From assembly GCA_947166625.1 (NCBI GenBank), contig CAMVEX010000007.1, positions 60,794 through 124,793 of the forward strand: DNA of 64,000 bases, written 5' to 3'. Position numbers and translations under genes: made by a program. This document shows, in pieces, positions 43,329-52,214 of the stretch (position 1 is its first letter; every line of letters starts with the position of its first letter). The notes beneath the pieces were generated by a model. It saw only the letters and a list, made by a program, of their open reading frames with translations, was not told the origin of the DNA and did no database searches. Source of the DNA: an uncultured Clostridia bacterium. Lineage in GTDB: Bacteria; Bacillota; Clostridia; Oscillospirales; Acutalibacteraceae.

Positions 43329-43922
43329 TCATTCTCCGATTTCGGCGGCAAGCTGCCTCAAAGCGGCGCCTCTGTGGCTGATAGCGTCCTTCTGCTCTGC
43401 GGTGAGCTGTGCCGTGCTTAATTTGTAATCATATTTTTCCGCCATAAAAAGCGGGTCATAGCCGAATCCGCCGTCGCCGACTTCTTCAAAGCCTATCCTG
43501 CCCCTGCATTCGCCCTTGGCTCTGAGGACCCTGCCGTCGGGATAAACGCAGCAAACCGCGCTTATGAATGAGGCTCCTCTCTCTTCAAAAGGCACTCCTT
43601 CGAGAGCGGCAAGGAGCTTCTGATTATTCTTTTCATCGTTTCCGTGCTCACCGGCATATCTTGCCGAATAAACGCCGGGCGCGCCGTCAAGATAATCGAC
43701 CGAAAGACCCGAATCATCCGCTATGCAGGGATAACCGCTCTCACGGCATCCGCTCTCTGCTTTGATATATGCGTTCTCTTCAAAAGTGGTGCCGGTCTCC
43801 TCGGCGTCGGTGAGTTCGATCCCCAGCTCCTCCGCGAGCAAGACTCTTATCCCGAGCGGAGAAAGTATGCGGTGAAGCTCATCGCGTTTTTTGAGATTAT
43901 GAGTTGCGAGAATATAATCCAT
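43329..43922 (-). CDS. rdgB: dITP/XTP pyrophosphatase (RdgB/HAM1)
   Basis: 197 aa. It removes non-canonical purine nucleoside triphosphates. T-H-N-L-K-K at the N-terminus, T-F-E-E-N-A-Y-I-K-A, A-D-D-S-G-L, G-F-G-Y-D-P-L-F and S-H-R-G-A-A-L-R at the C-terminus are the family set. ATG 43922 (GAAGGA upstream) is preferred over the TTG two codons before. The gene overlaps neither neighbour but lies within three bases of both, so it is in one operon with ftsY and yhbY. Confidence 0.95.
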   Translation of the reverse strand: MDYILATHNLKKRDELHRILSPLGIRVLLAEELGIELTDAEETGTTFEENAYIKAESGCRESGYPCIADDSGLSVDYLDGAPGVYSARYAGEHGNDEKNNQKLLAALEGVPFEERGASFISAVCCVYPDGRVLRAKGECRGRIGFEEVGDGGFGYDPLFMAEKYDYKLSTAQLTAEQKDAISHRGAALRQLAAEIGE

Positions 43923-43924
43923 GA

Positions 43925-44851
43925 TCAATCTTCGTCCTTCTGCTTCTCGGCAAAGAGACTCTCGGCGAAATCAGCCGGTTTGAACGGCCTCATATCGTCG
44001 ATTCCCTCGCCTACGCCGATGAATTTAACGGGAACTTTAAGATCGTTTTTGATAGCGAGGACAACGCCTCCCTTTGCGGTCCCGTCAAGCTTTGTAAGGA
44101 TTATGCCGGTGATCTCGGCAACCTCCATGAATTCTTTTGCCTGCGAGATCGCGTTCTGGCCGGTGGTGGCGTCAAGCACAAGAAGTATCTCACGGTCTGC
44201 ATAGGGGAGCTGACGATCCATAATGCGGTAGATCTTGCTGAGCTCCTCCATAAGATTTTTCTTATTGTGAAGCCTGCCTGCTGTGTCGCAGATAATGATA
44301 TCCGCATTTCTCGCCTTGCCCGCCTCGATGGTATCGTAAACTACGGCGGCGGGGTCAGCGCCCTCTTTGTGTTTGACTATATCGACTCCGGCTCTGTCTG
44401 CCCAGATCTCGAGCTGATCTATGGCGGCCGCTCTGAAAGTATCGGCGGCGCCCAGAATGACCTTTTTACCCTCCGATTTGAACATGGCGGCAAGTTTGCC
44501 TATCGAGGTGGTCTTGCCCACTCCGTTGACTCCGATTACGAGGATAACGGACGGTATGGTAATCATATCGACCTCTTCGCCGCCCGAAAGGATATCGGAA
44601 ACTATATTTTTGATTTCTTCCTGAACATCCTTCGCTTTGTGGAGATTCTTTTTGAACACGGCGTCTCTCAGACGCGAAACGACCTCCTCGGCGGTATTGA
44701 CGCCGACATCTGCCATTATGAGTATCTCTTCAAGGTCGTCATAAAACTCATCGTCTATCTCGTTCTTGCCGTAGAGGGCGGAATTGATAGCTCCGGACAT
44801 ACTGTCACGGGTTTTTTTGAGCCCCTTGTTGAGTTTGTTGAAAAATCCCAT
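43925..44851 (-). CDS. ftsY: Signal recognition particle receptor FtsY
   Basis: 308 aa, short form without the acidic A domain. NG domains: G-V-N-G-V-G-K-T-T-S-I-G-K-L-A (G1), D-T-F-R-A-A-A-I-D-Q-L, D-T-A-G-R-L-H, T-K-L-D-G-T-A-K-G-G and G-V-G-E-G. It docks ribosome-bound Ffh at the membrane. It starts three bases after the dnaA stop, an arrangement that is unusual for dnaA, and Ffh is encoded at 55319. Confidence 0.96.
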   Translation of the reverse strand: MGFFNKLNKGLKKTRDSMSGAINSALYGKNEIDDEFYDDLEEILIMADVGVNTAEEVVSRLRDAVFKKNLHKAKDVQEEIKNIVSDILSGGEEVDMITIPSVILVIGVNGVGKTTSIGKLAAMFKSEGKKVILGAADTFRAAAIDQLEIWADRAGVDIVKHKEGADPAAVVYDTIEAGKARNADIIICDTAGRLHNKKNLMEELSKIYRIMDRQLPYADREILLVLDATTGQNAISQAKEFMEVAEITGIILTKLDGTAKGGVVLAIKNDLKVPVKFIGVGEGIDDMRPFKPADFAESLFAEKQKDED

Positions 44852-44854
44852 TGG

Positions 44855-46159
44855 TCAATGCTCCTTGGCGTTTTTGATAATGCTGTCTACACTGCGGCGC
44901 AGCGAAGGATCTTTTTCGACCATCACGGCGGTCTTATTGAGAGCGTAATGGATCGTGGTCCTGTCTCTGCCGCCGAAGAATTCGCAGATCTCCTGCTGGG
45001 TGAGCTCCGTCGCCTCCCTGATGGAATAAATCGCTATCTGCCTCGCTTTGGCGGTCTTACTGTCTTTTTTCTTTGAAATAATGTCGTTTACCGGAAGCCC
45101 GAAGGTCCTCGCGGTTTCGGATATGATCTTATTCACAAGCTCATTTACGGGCATTCCCTCGCTCGCGAGATCGCTGATGGCGTTTTGAGCCATGGCTATA
45201 TTTACGCTCGTTCCTTCGAGAGTGACAAGCGCGTGGATCTTTTTGACCGTACCCTCAAGCTGGCGGATATTCGTCTTTACCTTCTCGGCTATAAAATCGG
45301 CGACATCATGGGGAAGATCGAGACCGATCGCCTCTGATTTGCTGCTGATGATCGCAAGCCTCGTTTCAAAATCGGGCGGCTGGATATCAGCCATAAGCCC
45401 CTGCTCAAATCTCGTCGCAAGTCTTTCTTCAAGAAGGGGAATATTTTTGGGGGGCGTGTCGCTGGTGAGGACCACCTGCTTGTTGCCGGCAGTGAGCACA
45501 TTGAAGGTGTGGAAGAACTCCTCTTCCGTCGAATCCTTACCGGCGATGAACTGGATATCGTCAACAAGCATTACATCGCAGTTGCGAAGCTTGTCGTGGA
45601 CAGCGCCCATAGTGCCGTTTCTGATACCGCCGACGATGAGATTTACGAGATCCTCACCGCGGGTGTATATGATTCTTTTATCGGGATCATTCTCCAGAAT
45701 GGCGTTTTTGATGGCGCTGAGCAGGTGTGTCTTTCCGAGCCCCGACGAGCCCCAGATATAGAGCGGATTATATACGCTTCCGGGTTTATCCGCAACCGCC
45801 TTGGCGGCGTTGTAGGCAAATCTGTTTGATGAGCCGACAACAAATGAATCAAAGGTGTTGCTGTCGGTGATCTGCGAGGGCTGCTCCTTATCCGCACTCT
45901 GTGAGACGGGCTGAGCTTTGTCGGGATCGATGATGATGATCCTCACATCAAATCCGAGCACTGTTTTGAACGCGTCGCTGAGCTCGCCGAAAAACTGCTT
46001 CTCAACGGTCTGCTTGATGAAGTCGCTCGCTGAGAGAGTGACCGTCGCGCCGTCAAAATCAACTATATCAAGTCTGGTAAACCAAATGCTGTAGATTATC
46101 TCGTTTGAACGCCTTAATTCCTGATTGACGAGACTCCACATTTCTTTTAATGAATCCAT
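44855..46159 (-). CDS. dnaA: Chromosomal replication initiator DnaA
   Basis: 434 aa. Domain III AAA+: W-G-S-S-G-L-G-K-T-H-L (Walker A), V-D-D-I-Q-F (Walker B), R-F-E-Q-G-L. Domain IV: G-G-R-D-R-T-T-I-H-Y-A-L-N-K, the DnaA-box recognition signature. The ATG at 46159 follows GGAG; the open frame upstream lies in the promoter. dnaN, the usual next gene, is not here; ftsY follows instead. A DnaA box overlaps its promoter, so it probably controls itself. Confidence 0.96.
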   Translation of the reverse strand: MDSLKEMWSLVNQELRRSNEIIYSIWFTRLDIVDFDGATVTLSASDFIKQTVEKQFFGELSDAFKTVLGFDVRIIIIDPDKAQPVSQSADKEQPSQITDSNTFDSFVVGSSNRFAYNAAKAVADKPGSVYNPLYIWGSSGLGKTHLLSAIKNAILENDPDKRIIYTRGEDLVNLIVGGIRNGTMGAVHDKLRNCDVMLVDDIQFIAGKDSTEEEFFHTFNVLTAGNKQVVLTSDTPPKNIPLLEERLATRFEQGLMADIQPPDFETRLAIISSKSEAIGLDLPHDVADFIAEKVKTNIRQLEGTVKKIHALVTLEGTSVNIAMAQNAISDLASEGMPVNELVNKIISETARTFGLPVNDIISKKKDSKTAKARQIAIYSIREATELTQQEICEFFGGRDRTTIHYALNKTAVMVEKDPSLRRSVDSIIKNAKEH

Positions 46160-46204
46160 ATCACAACTCCTGACAGAGGATTTTACTACGCAATAAGGCA
46201 TTAT

Positions 46205-46240
46205 TGTGTATAATATATCACAGAAAATAAGGAATTTCAA
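46205..46240 (-). promoter_or_regulatory. dnaA promoter overlapped by a DnaA box
   Basis: Minus-strand TTGAAA (46235-46240), 17 bases, TATATT (46212-46217). The 9-mer TTATACACA (minus strand, 46205-46213) fits the DnaA box TTATNCACA and touches the -10, the expected place for self-repression. Confidence 0.65.
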
Positions 46241-46300
46241 GCCCCGTGCGATCCAATTTGAGGAGTTTCGCAAAAAAATCCCGTCAATATCAAAAAATGA

Positions 46301-46330
46301 TTGACTTTTTACGGCACTTTGCTTTATAAT
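46301..46330 (+). promoter_or_regulatory. Promoter of the rpmH operon
   Basis: TTGACT, 18 bases, TATAAT, about 130 bases before rpmH. Confidence 0.75.
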
Positions 46331-46458
46331 GTATAATCCGAGGGCTATGGGTGTATTATACCCTGTTGCCCGGAGTATGACAATTGAGCCGTATCGGCAG
46401 GGGTAAATGCCGTCATAGGTTTGATTCTATAACTCAACAGTGAATGGAGGTTAAAGGT

Positions 46459-46593
46459 ATGTTCAGAACTTATCAGCCCAAAAAGCGTCATCGTAAAAAG
46501 GAACACGGATTCCGCAAAAGAATGTCCGACAGAAACGGCCGCAAGGTTCTTGCCCGCCGCAGAGCAAAGGGCAGGAAGCAGCTCACTTACTGA
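46459..46593 (+). CDS. rpmH: 50S ribosomal protein L34
   Basis: 44 aa: [20 protein letters not shown] (first 20), then [24 protein letters not shown]. Complete L34. AATGGAGG precedes the start. First gene of the conserved rpmH-rnpA-yidD-yidC-jag block. Confidence 0.98.
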   Translation: MFRTYQPKKRHRKKEHGFRKRMSDRNGRKVLARRRAKGRKQLTY

Positions 46594-46604
46594 TCTGCCC
46601 GCGT

Positions 46605-46952
46605 ATGCCACGCATCAACGCCTTAAAACAAAATCATGAATTCCACCGTGTGTATGCCCGCGGAAAATCAGCGGCAGGCCCCGAGCTTGTCACCTATGCG
46701 CTCAAAAGCAGGCGCCGCGGCTCGGGTTGCAGGGTCGGAATCACCACATCCAAAAAAATCGGAGGCGCGGTGGAAAGAAACAGATGCCGCCGCATTATTC
46801 GCGCGGCTTACGATTCCCTCTGCGCAGATGTTTCCGGTGACTGGGACATCGTATTTGTTGCAAGGCACAAAACCACAATTCTGAAAACTCCCGCCGTGGC
46901 AAATGCCATGTCGAAACAACTTACACTTCTCGGAGTTATACGGAAAACCTGA
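46605..46952 (+). CDS. rnpA: Ribonuclease P protein component
   Basis: 115 aa. The family signature is [12 protein letters not shown] (RNR motif); N-terminal [15 protein letters not shown] and F-V-A-R-H-K-T also match. It binds RNase P RNA for 5' processing of tRNA and, here, probably of tmRNA. Follows rpmH by 11 bases. Confidence 0.95.
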   Translation: MPRINALKQNHEFHRVYARGKSAAGPELVTYALKSRRRGSGCRVGITTSKKIGGAVERNRCRRIIRAAYDSLCADVSGDWDIVFVARHKTTILKTPAVANAMSKQLTLLGVIRKT

Positions 46953-46968
46953 TGAGGGGGCGGAGCAG

Positions 46969-47211
46969 GTGAAAAAAATTATGCTCGCGATGATCGGATT
47001 TTATCAGAGGCGTATTTCTCCTCTTTTCCCCCCAATGTGCAGGTATTACCCTACCTGTTCCAACTACGCAGTGCAGGCGATCGAGATCCACGGCCCGTTC
47101 AAGGGCGCTCTGCTTGCAATACTGCGGCTTATGAGATGCAATATTCTCTTCCCCGGCGGCTATGATCCGGTGCCGCCGAAGAAACACAGACACTCGGAGG
47201 ATAAGAAATGA
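46969..47211 (+). CDS. yidD: Membrane protein insertion efficiency factor YidD
   Basis: 80 aa. The family signature [15 protein letters not shown] and [17 protein letters not shown] are both present. It acts at the inner face of the membrane with YidC. GTG 46969 follows GGAG; an ATG four codons later would also work. Overlaps yidC (ATGA). Confidence 0.95.
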   Translation: MKKIMLAMIGFYQRRISPLFPPMCRYYPTCSNYAVQAIEIHGPFKGALLAILRLMRCNILFPGGYDPVPPKKHRHSEDKK

Positions 47212-48170
47212 TAGGCTTATATAAGATTTTGGGCGTTCCTTTCGGATTTTTGCTCAAGCTTATCTATGAAACGATCGGCTTCGGCAATTTTGCCGTTTCC
47301 ATCGTTTTGCTGACCCTGATAGCGAGGCTAATAGTCGTTCCCTCTTCGATCCATCAGCAAAAGGGCATGGCAAAGACCCAGCGTATTCAGGCAAAGGTCC
47401 GTAAAATTCAGGAAAAATATGCCGGCGATCAGCGCAAGATCCAGGAGGAGACCCAGGCTCTGTATCAGCGTGAAGGCTATAATCCCATGAATTCGGGCTG
47501 CACATCAATGTTGATCCCGTTTCTTATCCTTTTCGGACTCATCGGAGCGATCTATTACCCCTTGAGCAATTTCCTCAGAGGTATTCCCGACACCGAAATC
47601 ACCGTGCTCACTTCGCTCATCACATCATTCAAGCCGGCAAATATGGAAAAAAGCACCATCATGGACGAGCTTCTCGTAGTTCAGCATATCAAGGATATTG
47701 CCGCGTCCGCGCTTGAAAAAGGAGTGTCTCAGGCTACCATAGACAAAATAGGCGCCATAAACTTCTCATTCTTCGGTTTATTCGATCTCGGTGATATCCC
47801 GAAAGAAAAAAAGTTTCCGGATATCATCTGGATAATCCCTGTTCTCTCCACCCTTTCGACCCTTGCTTCCTCGATTTATTCCTACATAAAGCAGAAGCAG
47901 ACTCAGACGAATGCGGCAGCAGCGAGATCAATGGGATGCATGACTATCGGTATGGCAGGCTTATCTCTCTGGTTTGTCGTTTCTTACCCCGCCGGCATAG
48001 GCATTTACTGGATCGCATCGGGACTGTTCGGATTCATACAGAGCGTGGTTATCGGTCATTTCTACAGCCCCAAAAAGACTCTTGCCAAGCTGATGGTGGA
48101 TGAAACGGTCGAGCGCCGTTCAAAAGAAAACAACATCAAGTTTGCGGCAAAGATGAAAAACGAAAAGTAA
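47208..48170 (+). CDS. yidC: Membrane protein insertase YidC/SpoIIIJ
   Basis: 320 aa, five or so transmembrane segments. N-S-G-C region and I-A-R-L-I-V-V-P (arginine in the hydrophilic groove), the loop of K/R/Q-rich helices (about 45-85) typical of C1, and the C-terminal [10 protein letters not shown] motif. It inserts proteins alone or with SecYEG. There is no lipobox Cys at the N-terminus, unlike B. subtilis SpoIIIJ. Confidence 0.95.
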   Translation: MIGLYKILGVPFGFLLKLIYETIGFGNFAVSIVLLTLIARLIVVPSSIHQQKGMAKTQRIQAKVRKIQEKYAGDQRKIQEETQALYQREGYNPMNSGCTSMLIPFLILFGLIGAIYYPLSNFLRGIPDTEITVLTSLITSFKPANMEKSTIMDELLVVQHIKDIAASALEKGVSQATIDKIGAINFSFFGLFDLGDIPKEKKFPDIIWIIPVLSTLSTLASSIYSYIKQKQTQTNAAAARSMGCMTIGMAGLSLWFVVSYPAGIGIYWIASGLFGFIQSVVIGHFYSPKKTLAKLMVDETVERRSKENNIKFAAKMKNEK

Positions 48171-48187
48171 CTCAGGTGGTGAAACAG

Positions 48188-49009
48188 TTGATTAAAGAAG
48201 CAATCGGTAAAGGTGCAACAGCCGATGAAGCTTATAACGCCGCGCTGGCTCTGCTCAACGCACCCGAAGGCGCGGAAATTAAGCATGAAGTAATTACACA
48301 GGCTAAGCCGAAAATACTCGGTATATTCGGCGGCTCAGACTGCGAAGTCAGAGCTTATTATGAAGCAGAAGAAGATAAGTTTGCCTCTATCAAGGCATAT
48401 ATCAATAGAATTCTCTCCGCTCTCGGCGCGGAGGATCCCGAGATCAACATCCATGTTGAAAACGGCGAAGATGTTAAAATAGACATCAACTGCGGCGAGG
48501 ATTACGGCTCGGTGATCGGCAGAAGGGGCGAAACTCTTGACGCCATCCAGTATCTAACCCGCCTTGTTCTCAACAGAGAAACAGACGAATACAAGCGCGT
48601 ATCCATCAATGTAGGCAACTATCGCGAAAAGAGAGAAGCGACCCTCAGATCGCTTGCCAAAAAGAATGCGGCAAGGGTCAGAAAATACGGCAGAAACGTC
48701 GTTCTTGACCCGATGAACCCCTATGAACGCAGGATCATCCACACTACCATTCAGGAGATAGAGGGAGTGACCTCACACTCCGTGGGCAGCGACGATGAGC
48801 GCAAGGTCGTCATCACTCTCGAAGAAGGCGTCAAGCCCCTTAACGGCGGCGGCAACTACAACAGAGGCCGCGGCGGCTACAATAAGGGCGGCTATAACAG
48901 GAACCGCGGCGGCAGAAGCTACGAAAAGAGCGCTCCCTCCGCTCCCTCAAGAGAGCCCAGAAGCGACACCGCCGGCACCCTTTACGGCAAAATAGAAATC
49001 AACAAATAA
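48188..49009 (+). CDS. khpB: KH-domain RNA-binding protein Jag (KhpB)
   Basis: 273 aa. N-terminal Jag domain (about 1-55), KH domain (85-145, I-G-R-R-G-E-T-L-D-A-I-Q-Y-L) and R3H domain (150-210, Y-E-R-R-I-I-H-T-T). The C-terminus is a Gly/Arg/Asn-rich tail (R-G-R-G-G-Y-N) that looks like an RNA-binding RGG region and is unusual for the family. TTG 48188 is chosen as start because AGGTGG precedes it by 8 bases. Its partner KhpA is encoded at 56979. Confidence 0.93.
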   Translation: MIKEAIGKGATADEAYNAALALLNAPEGAEIKHEVITQAKPKILGIFGGSDCEVRAYYEAEEDKFASIKAYINRILSALGAEDPEINIHVENGEDVKIDINCGEDYGSVIGRRGETLDAIQYLTRLVLNRETDEYKRVSINVGNYREKREATLRSLAKKNAARVRKYGRNVVLDPMNPYERRIIHTTIQEIEGVTSHSVGSDDERKVVITLEEGVKPLNGGGNYNRGRGGYNKGGYNRNRGGRSYEKSAPSAPSREPRSDTAGTLYGKIEINK

Positions 49010-49016
49010 AGCTTTT

Positions 49017-49047
49017 CCGCTCGGGGCGTTGTCCCGGGCGGATTTTT
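49017..49047 (+). terminator. Terminator of the rpmH-jag operon
   Basis: Stem CCGCTCGGG/CCCGGGCGG (one G-U) followed by ATTTTTTATG. Confidence 0.75.
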
Positions 49048-49099
49048 TATGCCGATCCCGCCGCGTGAGCCGGGGCAATTTTCCCTGCGGTATTTATAC

Positions 49100-49128
49100 T
49101 TGAATAAAACGCTTGTTTAGTATATAAT
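49100..49128 (+). promoter_or_regulatory. Promoter of metNI
   Basis: TTGAAT, 17 bases, TATAAT. No SAM riboswitch or T-box was seen in the short leader. Confidence 0.7.
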
Positions 49129-49166
49129 TACTGTGATTAAGTGAAACCTAAAGGGGAAACCGATAT

Positions 49167-50174
49167 ATGATACAGCTAATTGACCTGAATAAAACCTTCA
49201 AGACAGCCGACGGCAATGTTGAGGCTCTGAAGGATATCAATCTCACAATAGAAGACGGAGATATTTTCGGAATAATCGGTATGAGCGGAGCCGGCAAAAG
49301 CACGCTCGTGCGCTGTATAAATATGCTTGAGCGCCCTTCCTCCGGCAAAGTGATCGTCGGAAGCGATGATATGGCGGCGCTTTCGCCTGCCGAGCTCAGG
49401 CGCAAAAGACGCAGCATCACAATGATATTCCAGCAGTTTAATCTGCTCATGCAGAGAAACTGCCTTAAAAATGTCTGCTTCCCGATGGAACTTGAAGGAA
49501 TCCCGAAAAAAGAGGCGAGGCGCAAAGCCGCCGAGCTGCTTGAGCTTGTCGGGTTGCCGGACAAGGCGCTCTCCTACCCCGCTCAGCTTTCGGGCGGGCA
49601 GCAGCAGAGGATCGCCATAGCCAGAGCCCTTGCGACAAACCCGGAGGTATTGCTCTGCGATGAAGCCACAAGCGCACTCGATCCGAATACTACTCATTCC
49701 ATCCTTGAGCTCATAAAAGATATCAACAAAAAACTGGGTATCACCGTAGTGGTGATCACTCATCAGATGTCGGTGGTTGAGGATATATGCAAAAATGTCG
49801 CCATACTTGACGAGGGCAGAGTGGTCGAGAGCGGAAAAGTGGCGGATATATTCGGAAATCCCCGATCCGACGCCGCCAAAAGGCTGGTTTTCCCGGACGG
49901 AGAAGAGACGATTTTGCCTCCCGGCGAGGGTGAAACAAGGCTGAAGATCCTCTTCAACGGCTCAGCGACTGCGGATAAGCCGCTGATCGCCTCAATGGCG
50001 GCGACTCAGGGAGTAATGGCAAAAATTCTCGGCGCTTCCACCCGCTCATTCAACGAGCAGGCCTTCGGAGAAATGCTGATCTCCGTGCCGGATGATCAGG
50101 CCCAAACCGCTCTCGGATATCTGCGAAGCGAAAAAGGCATAATTGTCGAGGAGGTAAAAAACGATGCCCGGTAA
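49167..50174 (+). CDS. metN: Methionine ABC transporter ATPase
   Basis: 335 aa. ABC domain: G-M-S-G-A-G-K-S-T-L (Walker A), L-S-G-G-Q-Q-Q-R (signature), L-L-C-D-E-A-T-S-A-L-D (Walker B), V-V-I-T-H-Q-M. C-terminal NIL domain (residues 260-335) follows, which binds methionine for feedback. It overlaps metI by 11 bases. No metQ lipoprotein gene is in the window. Confidence 0.95.
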   Translation: MIQLIDLNKTFKTADGNVEALKDINLTIEDGDIFGIIGMSGAGKSTLVRCINMLERPSSGKVIVGSDDMAALSPAELRRKRRSITMIFQQFNLLMQRNCLKNVCFPMELEGIPKKEARRKAAELLELVGLPDKALSYPAQLSGGQQQRIAIARALATNPEVLLCDEATSALDPNTTHSILELIKDINKKLGITVVVITHQMSVVEDICKNVAILDEGRVVESGKVADIFGNPRSDAAKRLVFPDGEETILPPGEGETRLKILFNGSATADKPLIASMAATQGVMAKILGASTRSFNEQAFGEMLISVPDDQAQTALGYLRSEKGIIVEEVKNDAR

Positions 50175-50865
50175 TATGTTCACCCCCGAGGCGGTAAAAG
50201 AAGCTCTCGAAATATTCAAGACGCAGATCCCGCTCGCTATCTGGGAAACCTTCTATGTCACGGTCCTTTCCACCGCGTTTGCGATAATTCTCGGTCTGCC
50301 GCTCGGAGTTTTGCTCGTGGTCGGCGAGAAGGGAGGCGTTTTGCCTCTGCCGAAGGGAGCAATGCACGCATTGAATGTGATAATCAACCTGCTTCGCTCC
50401 ATTCCTTTCCTGATATTGATGATAATGGTATTCCCGCTCACAAGGGTCATAGTAGGCACAACGGTAGGAACGGTCGCTTCCATAGTACCGCTTGTGATTG
50501 CGGCGTTTCCGTTTGTGGCGCGCCTTGTCGAGAGCAGCCTGCGCGAGGTAAACCCGAATATAATCGAGGCGGCTCAGAGCATGGGAGCGAGCCCCCTTAA
50601 GATAATCTGCAAGGTGATGATCCCGGAGAGCATACCTTCGCTTATCTCAAATGCGACAATAGCGATAACAACGATACTCGGTTACTCCGCAATGAGCGGA
50701 ATTATCGGCGGAGGCGGGCTCGGTAAAATAGCCATAAACTACGGCTACTACCGCTACAAATTCCTTGTAATGCTCATCGCCGTGATCCTTCTTATCATCA
50801 TGGTGCAGGTATTCCAGAGTATAGGCACAAAGGCCGCCGTAAAAAGCGACAAGAGGCTTAAATAA
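50164..50865 (+). CDS. metI: Methionine ABC transporter permease
   Basis: 233 aa, five to six helices. The permease loop E-A-A-Q-S-M-G-A-S-P-L-K-I-I (EAA motif) contacts MetN. Start ATG 50164, with GGAGG inside the end of metN. Same operon. Confidence 0.94.
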   Translation: MPGNMFTPEAVKEALEIFKTQIPLAIWETFYVTVLSTAFAIILGLPLGVLLVVGEKGGVLPLPKGAMHALNVIINLLRSIPFLILMIMVFPLTRVIVGTTVGTVASIVPLVIAAFPFVARLVESSLREVNPNIIEAAQSMGASPLKIICKVMIPESIPSLISNATIAITTILGYSAMSGIIGGGGLGKIAINYGYYRYKFLVMLIAVILLIIMVQVFQSIGTKAAVKSDKRLK

Positions 50866-50883
50866 TCAAGAGGTTATAACGCT

Positions 50884-51273
50884 ATGAATGAAAATCTTGC
50901 CGATCTGATGAGATATTCGCTGCCCGTCCTCGCCATAGTCATACTCGCTCTCTGCGTTATGGCTCTGCTCAGGCGCAGAAGCCAATCGCTCGGGAATGTT
51001 CAGCTTATCAATACCATCAACGGGGATTCATACTCGATCACGAGCCGGGAAACATCTATAGGCAGTTTCAAAGACTGCGATATCATTCTCAATTATCCCA
51101 CCGTTTCAAAGCATCACGCCGTTATCACCTGCGGCAGAGACGCGTGGTATATAACGCCCGTGACAAAGGACAACACTGTATCGGTCAACGGAACGGCAAT
51201 AGGAAAACACACCATCATCACGGCGGGCGATAAAATTACCGTAGGCAAAATCGACCTGCTGTTTGTAAGATAA
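50884..51273 (+). CDS. Single-helix membrane protein with an FHA domain
   Basis: 129 aa. One transmembrane segment (residues 11-30) then R-R-R (cytoplasmic anchor) and an FHA domain: I-G-S-F-K-D-C-D-I-I-L-N-Y-P-T-V-S-K-H-H-A-V-I and a closing V-N-G-T-A-I-G. The conserved S-K-H-H and the N-G pair bind phospho-threonine. Expected to sit at the membrane and read Thr phosphorylation by an unknown kinase. Confidence 0.88.
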   Translation: MNENLADLMRYSLPVLAIVILALCVMALLRRRSQSLGNVQLINTINGDSYSITSRETSIGSFKDCDIILNYPTVSKHHAVITCGRDAWYITPVTKDNTVSVNGTAIGKHTIITAGDKITVGKIDLLFVR

Positions 51274-51288
51274 CCGGAGGGAAACTCA

Positions 51289-52197
51289 ATGGCAAAGAAG
51301 AGAAGAAAAAACAGAGCGGCGCTGCCCGTCGGGATAATTATAATCATTTTGGCTGTTATAGGGCTTGTATCGTGCATAAGCGCCGTGATCGGATTCGTTA
51401 AAAACAGAGCCGGAGATTCAGCCGAAAAGGCGCGCTATGAAGCCATGCTCAAGCCCGTGGTGATGTTTGACCCCGATCCGTTTGACGATCTGACCCGCGC
51501 CAACAAATCCCAGCTTCTTTACAGCGCGATATGGTCGCTTCTCGAGGACGAGGCGGGAATGAGCAAATATTCATACAGCCAGGGCGAGACTATAGGTATC
51601 GTTGTTCCGCAAGCAGATATCGAGAAGGCTTTCACCGGCCTTTACGGCAACGAAATAGACATTGCTTCGCTCCATTCCGAAATCGATATGAGCGGATATG
51701 ATATTACTTATGATGCGGCTCAAAAGAGCTATATCCTGCCGATCACCGGCGTTGAAGCGGCTTACACCCCTCAGGTCATAAGCATTGACAGGCAGGGAAC
51801 GAGCGTTTTGCTCAATGTGGGCTATATCAGCAACAGAGCGTGGGCGGATATCAACAACGGAGAATACGTTTCGCCGGAGCCCGACAAATATATGAAAATA
51901 ACGCTTCGTGAGAGAAACGGAGACACTTACATCTCTTCAATCCAGGCGGCAGACAATCAGGAGATCGCAAAGCAGCTCAAAACGACCGCGGGCACGGTAA
52001 CTCAGCCCGTGACGCAGGAGAATACTCTGCCCGAACAGGATGATATCACAGACCCGATCACGCAGGAGGAGCCGACCGACGAAGCCGAAATCCCGACCGA
52101 TGAAAACGGCGAAACACAAACGGGAGAAGCTGATGAAAGCGAATCGGTTTCCGGCAGCGAAACTCAGCCTGAGATCACCTCATCATTTTACGGATAA
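51289..52197 (+). CDS. Membrane-anchored extracytoplasmic protein, unknown function
   Basis: 302 aa. Basic N-terminus (MAKKRRKNR), one helix (about 12-36), then an extracytoplasmic mixed alpha/beta region with repeated elements (about 45-230). The last 60 residues are acidic and low-complexity (P-E-Q-D-D, E-E-P-T-D-E-A). Located between the FHA gene and mutS2; the 15-17 base gaps suggest one operon. No family recognised. Confidence 0.7.
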   Translation: MAKKRRKNRAALPVGIIIIILAVIGLVSCISAVIGFVKNRAGDSAEKARYEAMLKPVVMFDPDPFDDLTRANKSQLLYSAIWSLLEDEAGMSKYSYSQGETIGIVVPQADIEKAFTGLYGNEIDIASLHSEIDMSGYDITYDAAQKSYILPITGVEAAYTPQVISIDRQGTSVLLNVGYISNRAWADINNGEYVSPEPDKYMKITLRERNGDTYISSIQAADNQEIAKQLKTTAGTVTQPVTQENTLPEQDDITDPITQEEPTDEAEIPTDENGETQTGEADESESVSGSETQPEITSSFYG

Positions 52198-52214
52198 CAC
52201 CGAAGAGGAAAAAT

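Larger units (their letters stand above)
46160..46458. other. Candidate origin region between dnaA and rpmH
   Basis: The 299 bp between divergent dnaA and rpmH hold the dnaA and rpmH promoters, one DnaA box (46205-46213) and AT-rich runs (AATAAGGAATTTC, TCAATATCAAAAAATGATTG). Only one good DnaA box is present, so this may be a regulatory region rather than the full oriC. Genes to the right of it read right and most to the left read left. Confidence 0.45.

Noticed and set aside
44267..45829. Plus-strand frames opposite ftsY and dnaA
   Set aside because: Shadows; both minus-strand genes carry complete motifs.
49043..49166. SAM or T-box control of metNI
   Set aside because: The leader after the promoter is under 40 nt and has no conserved core.
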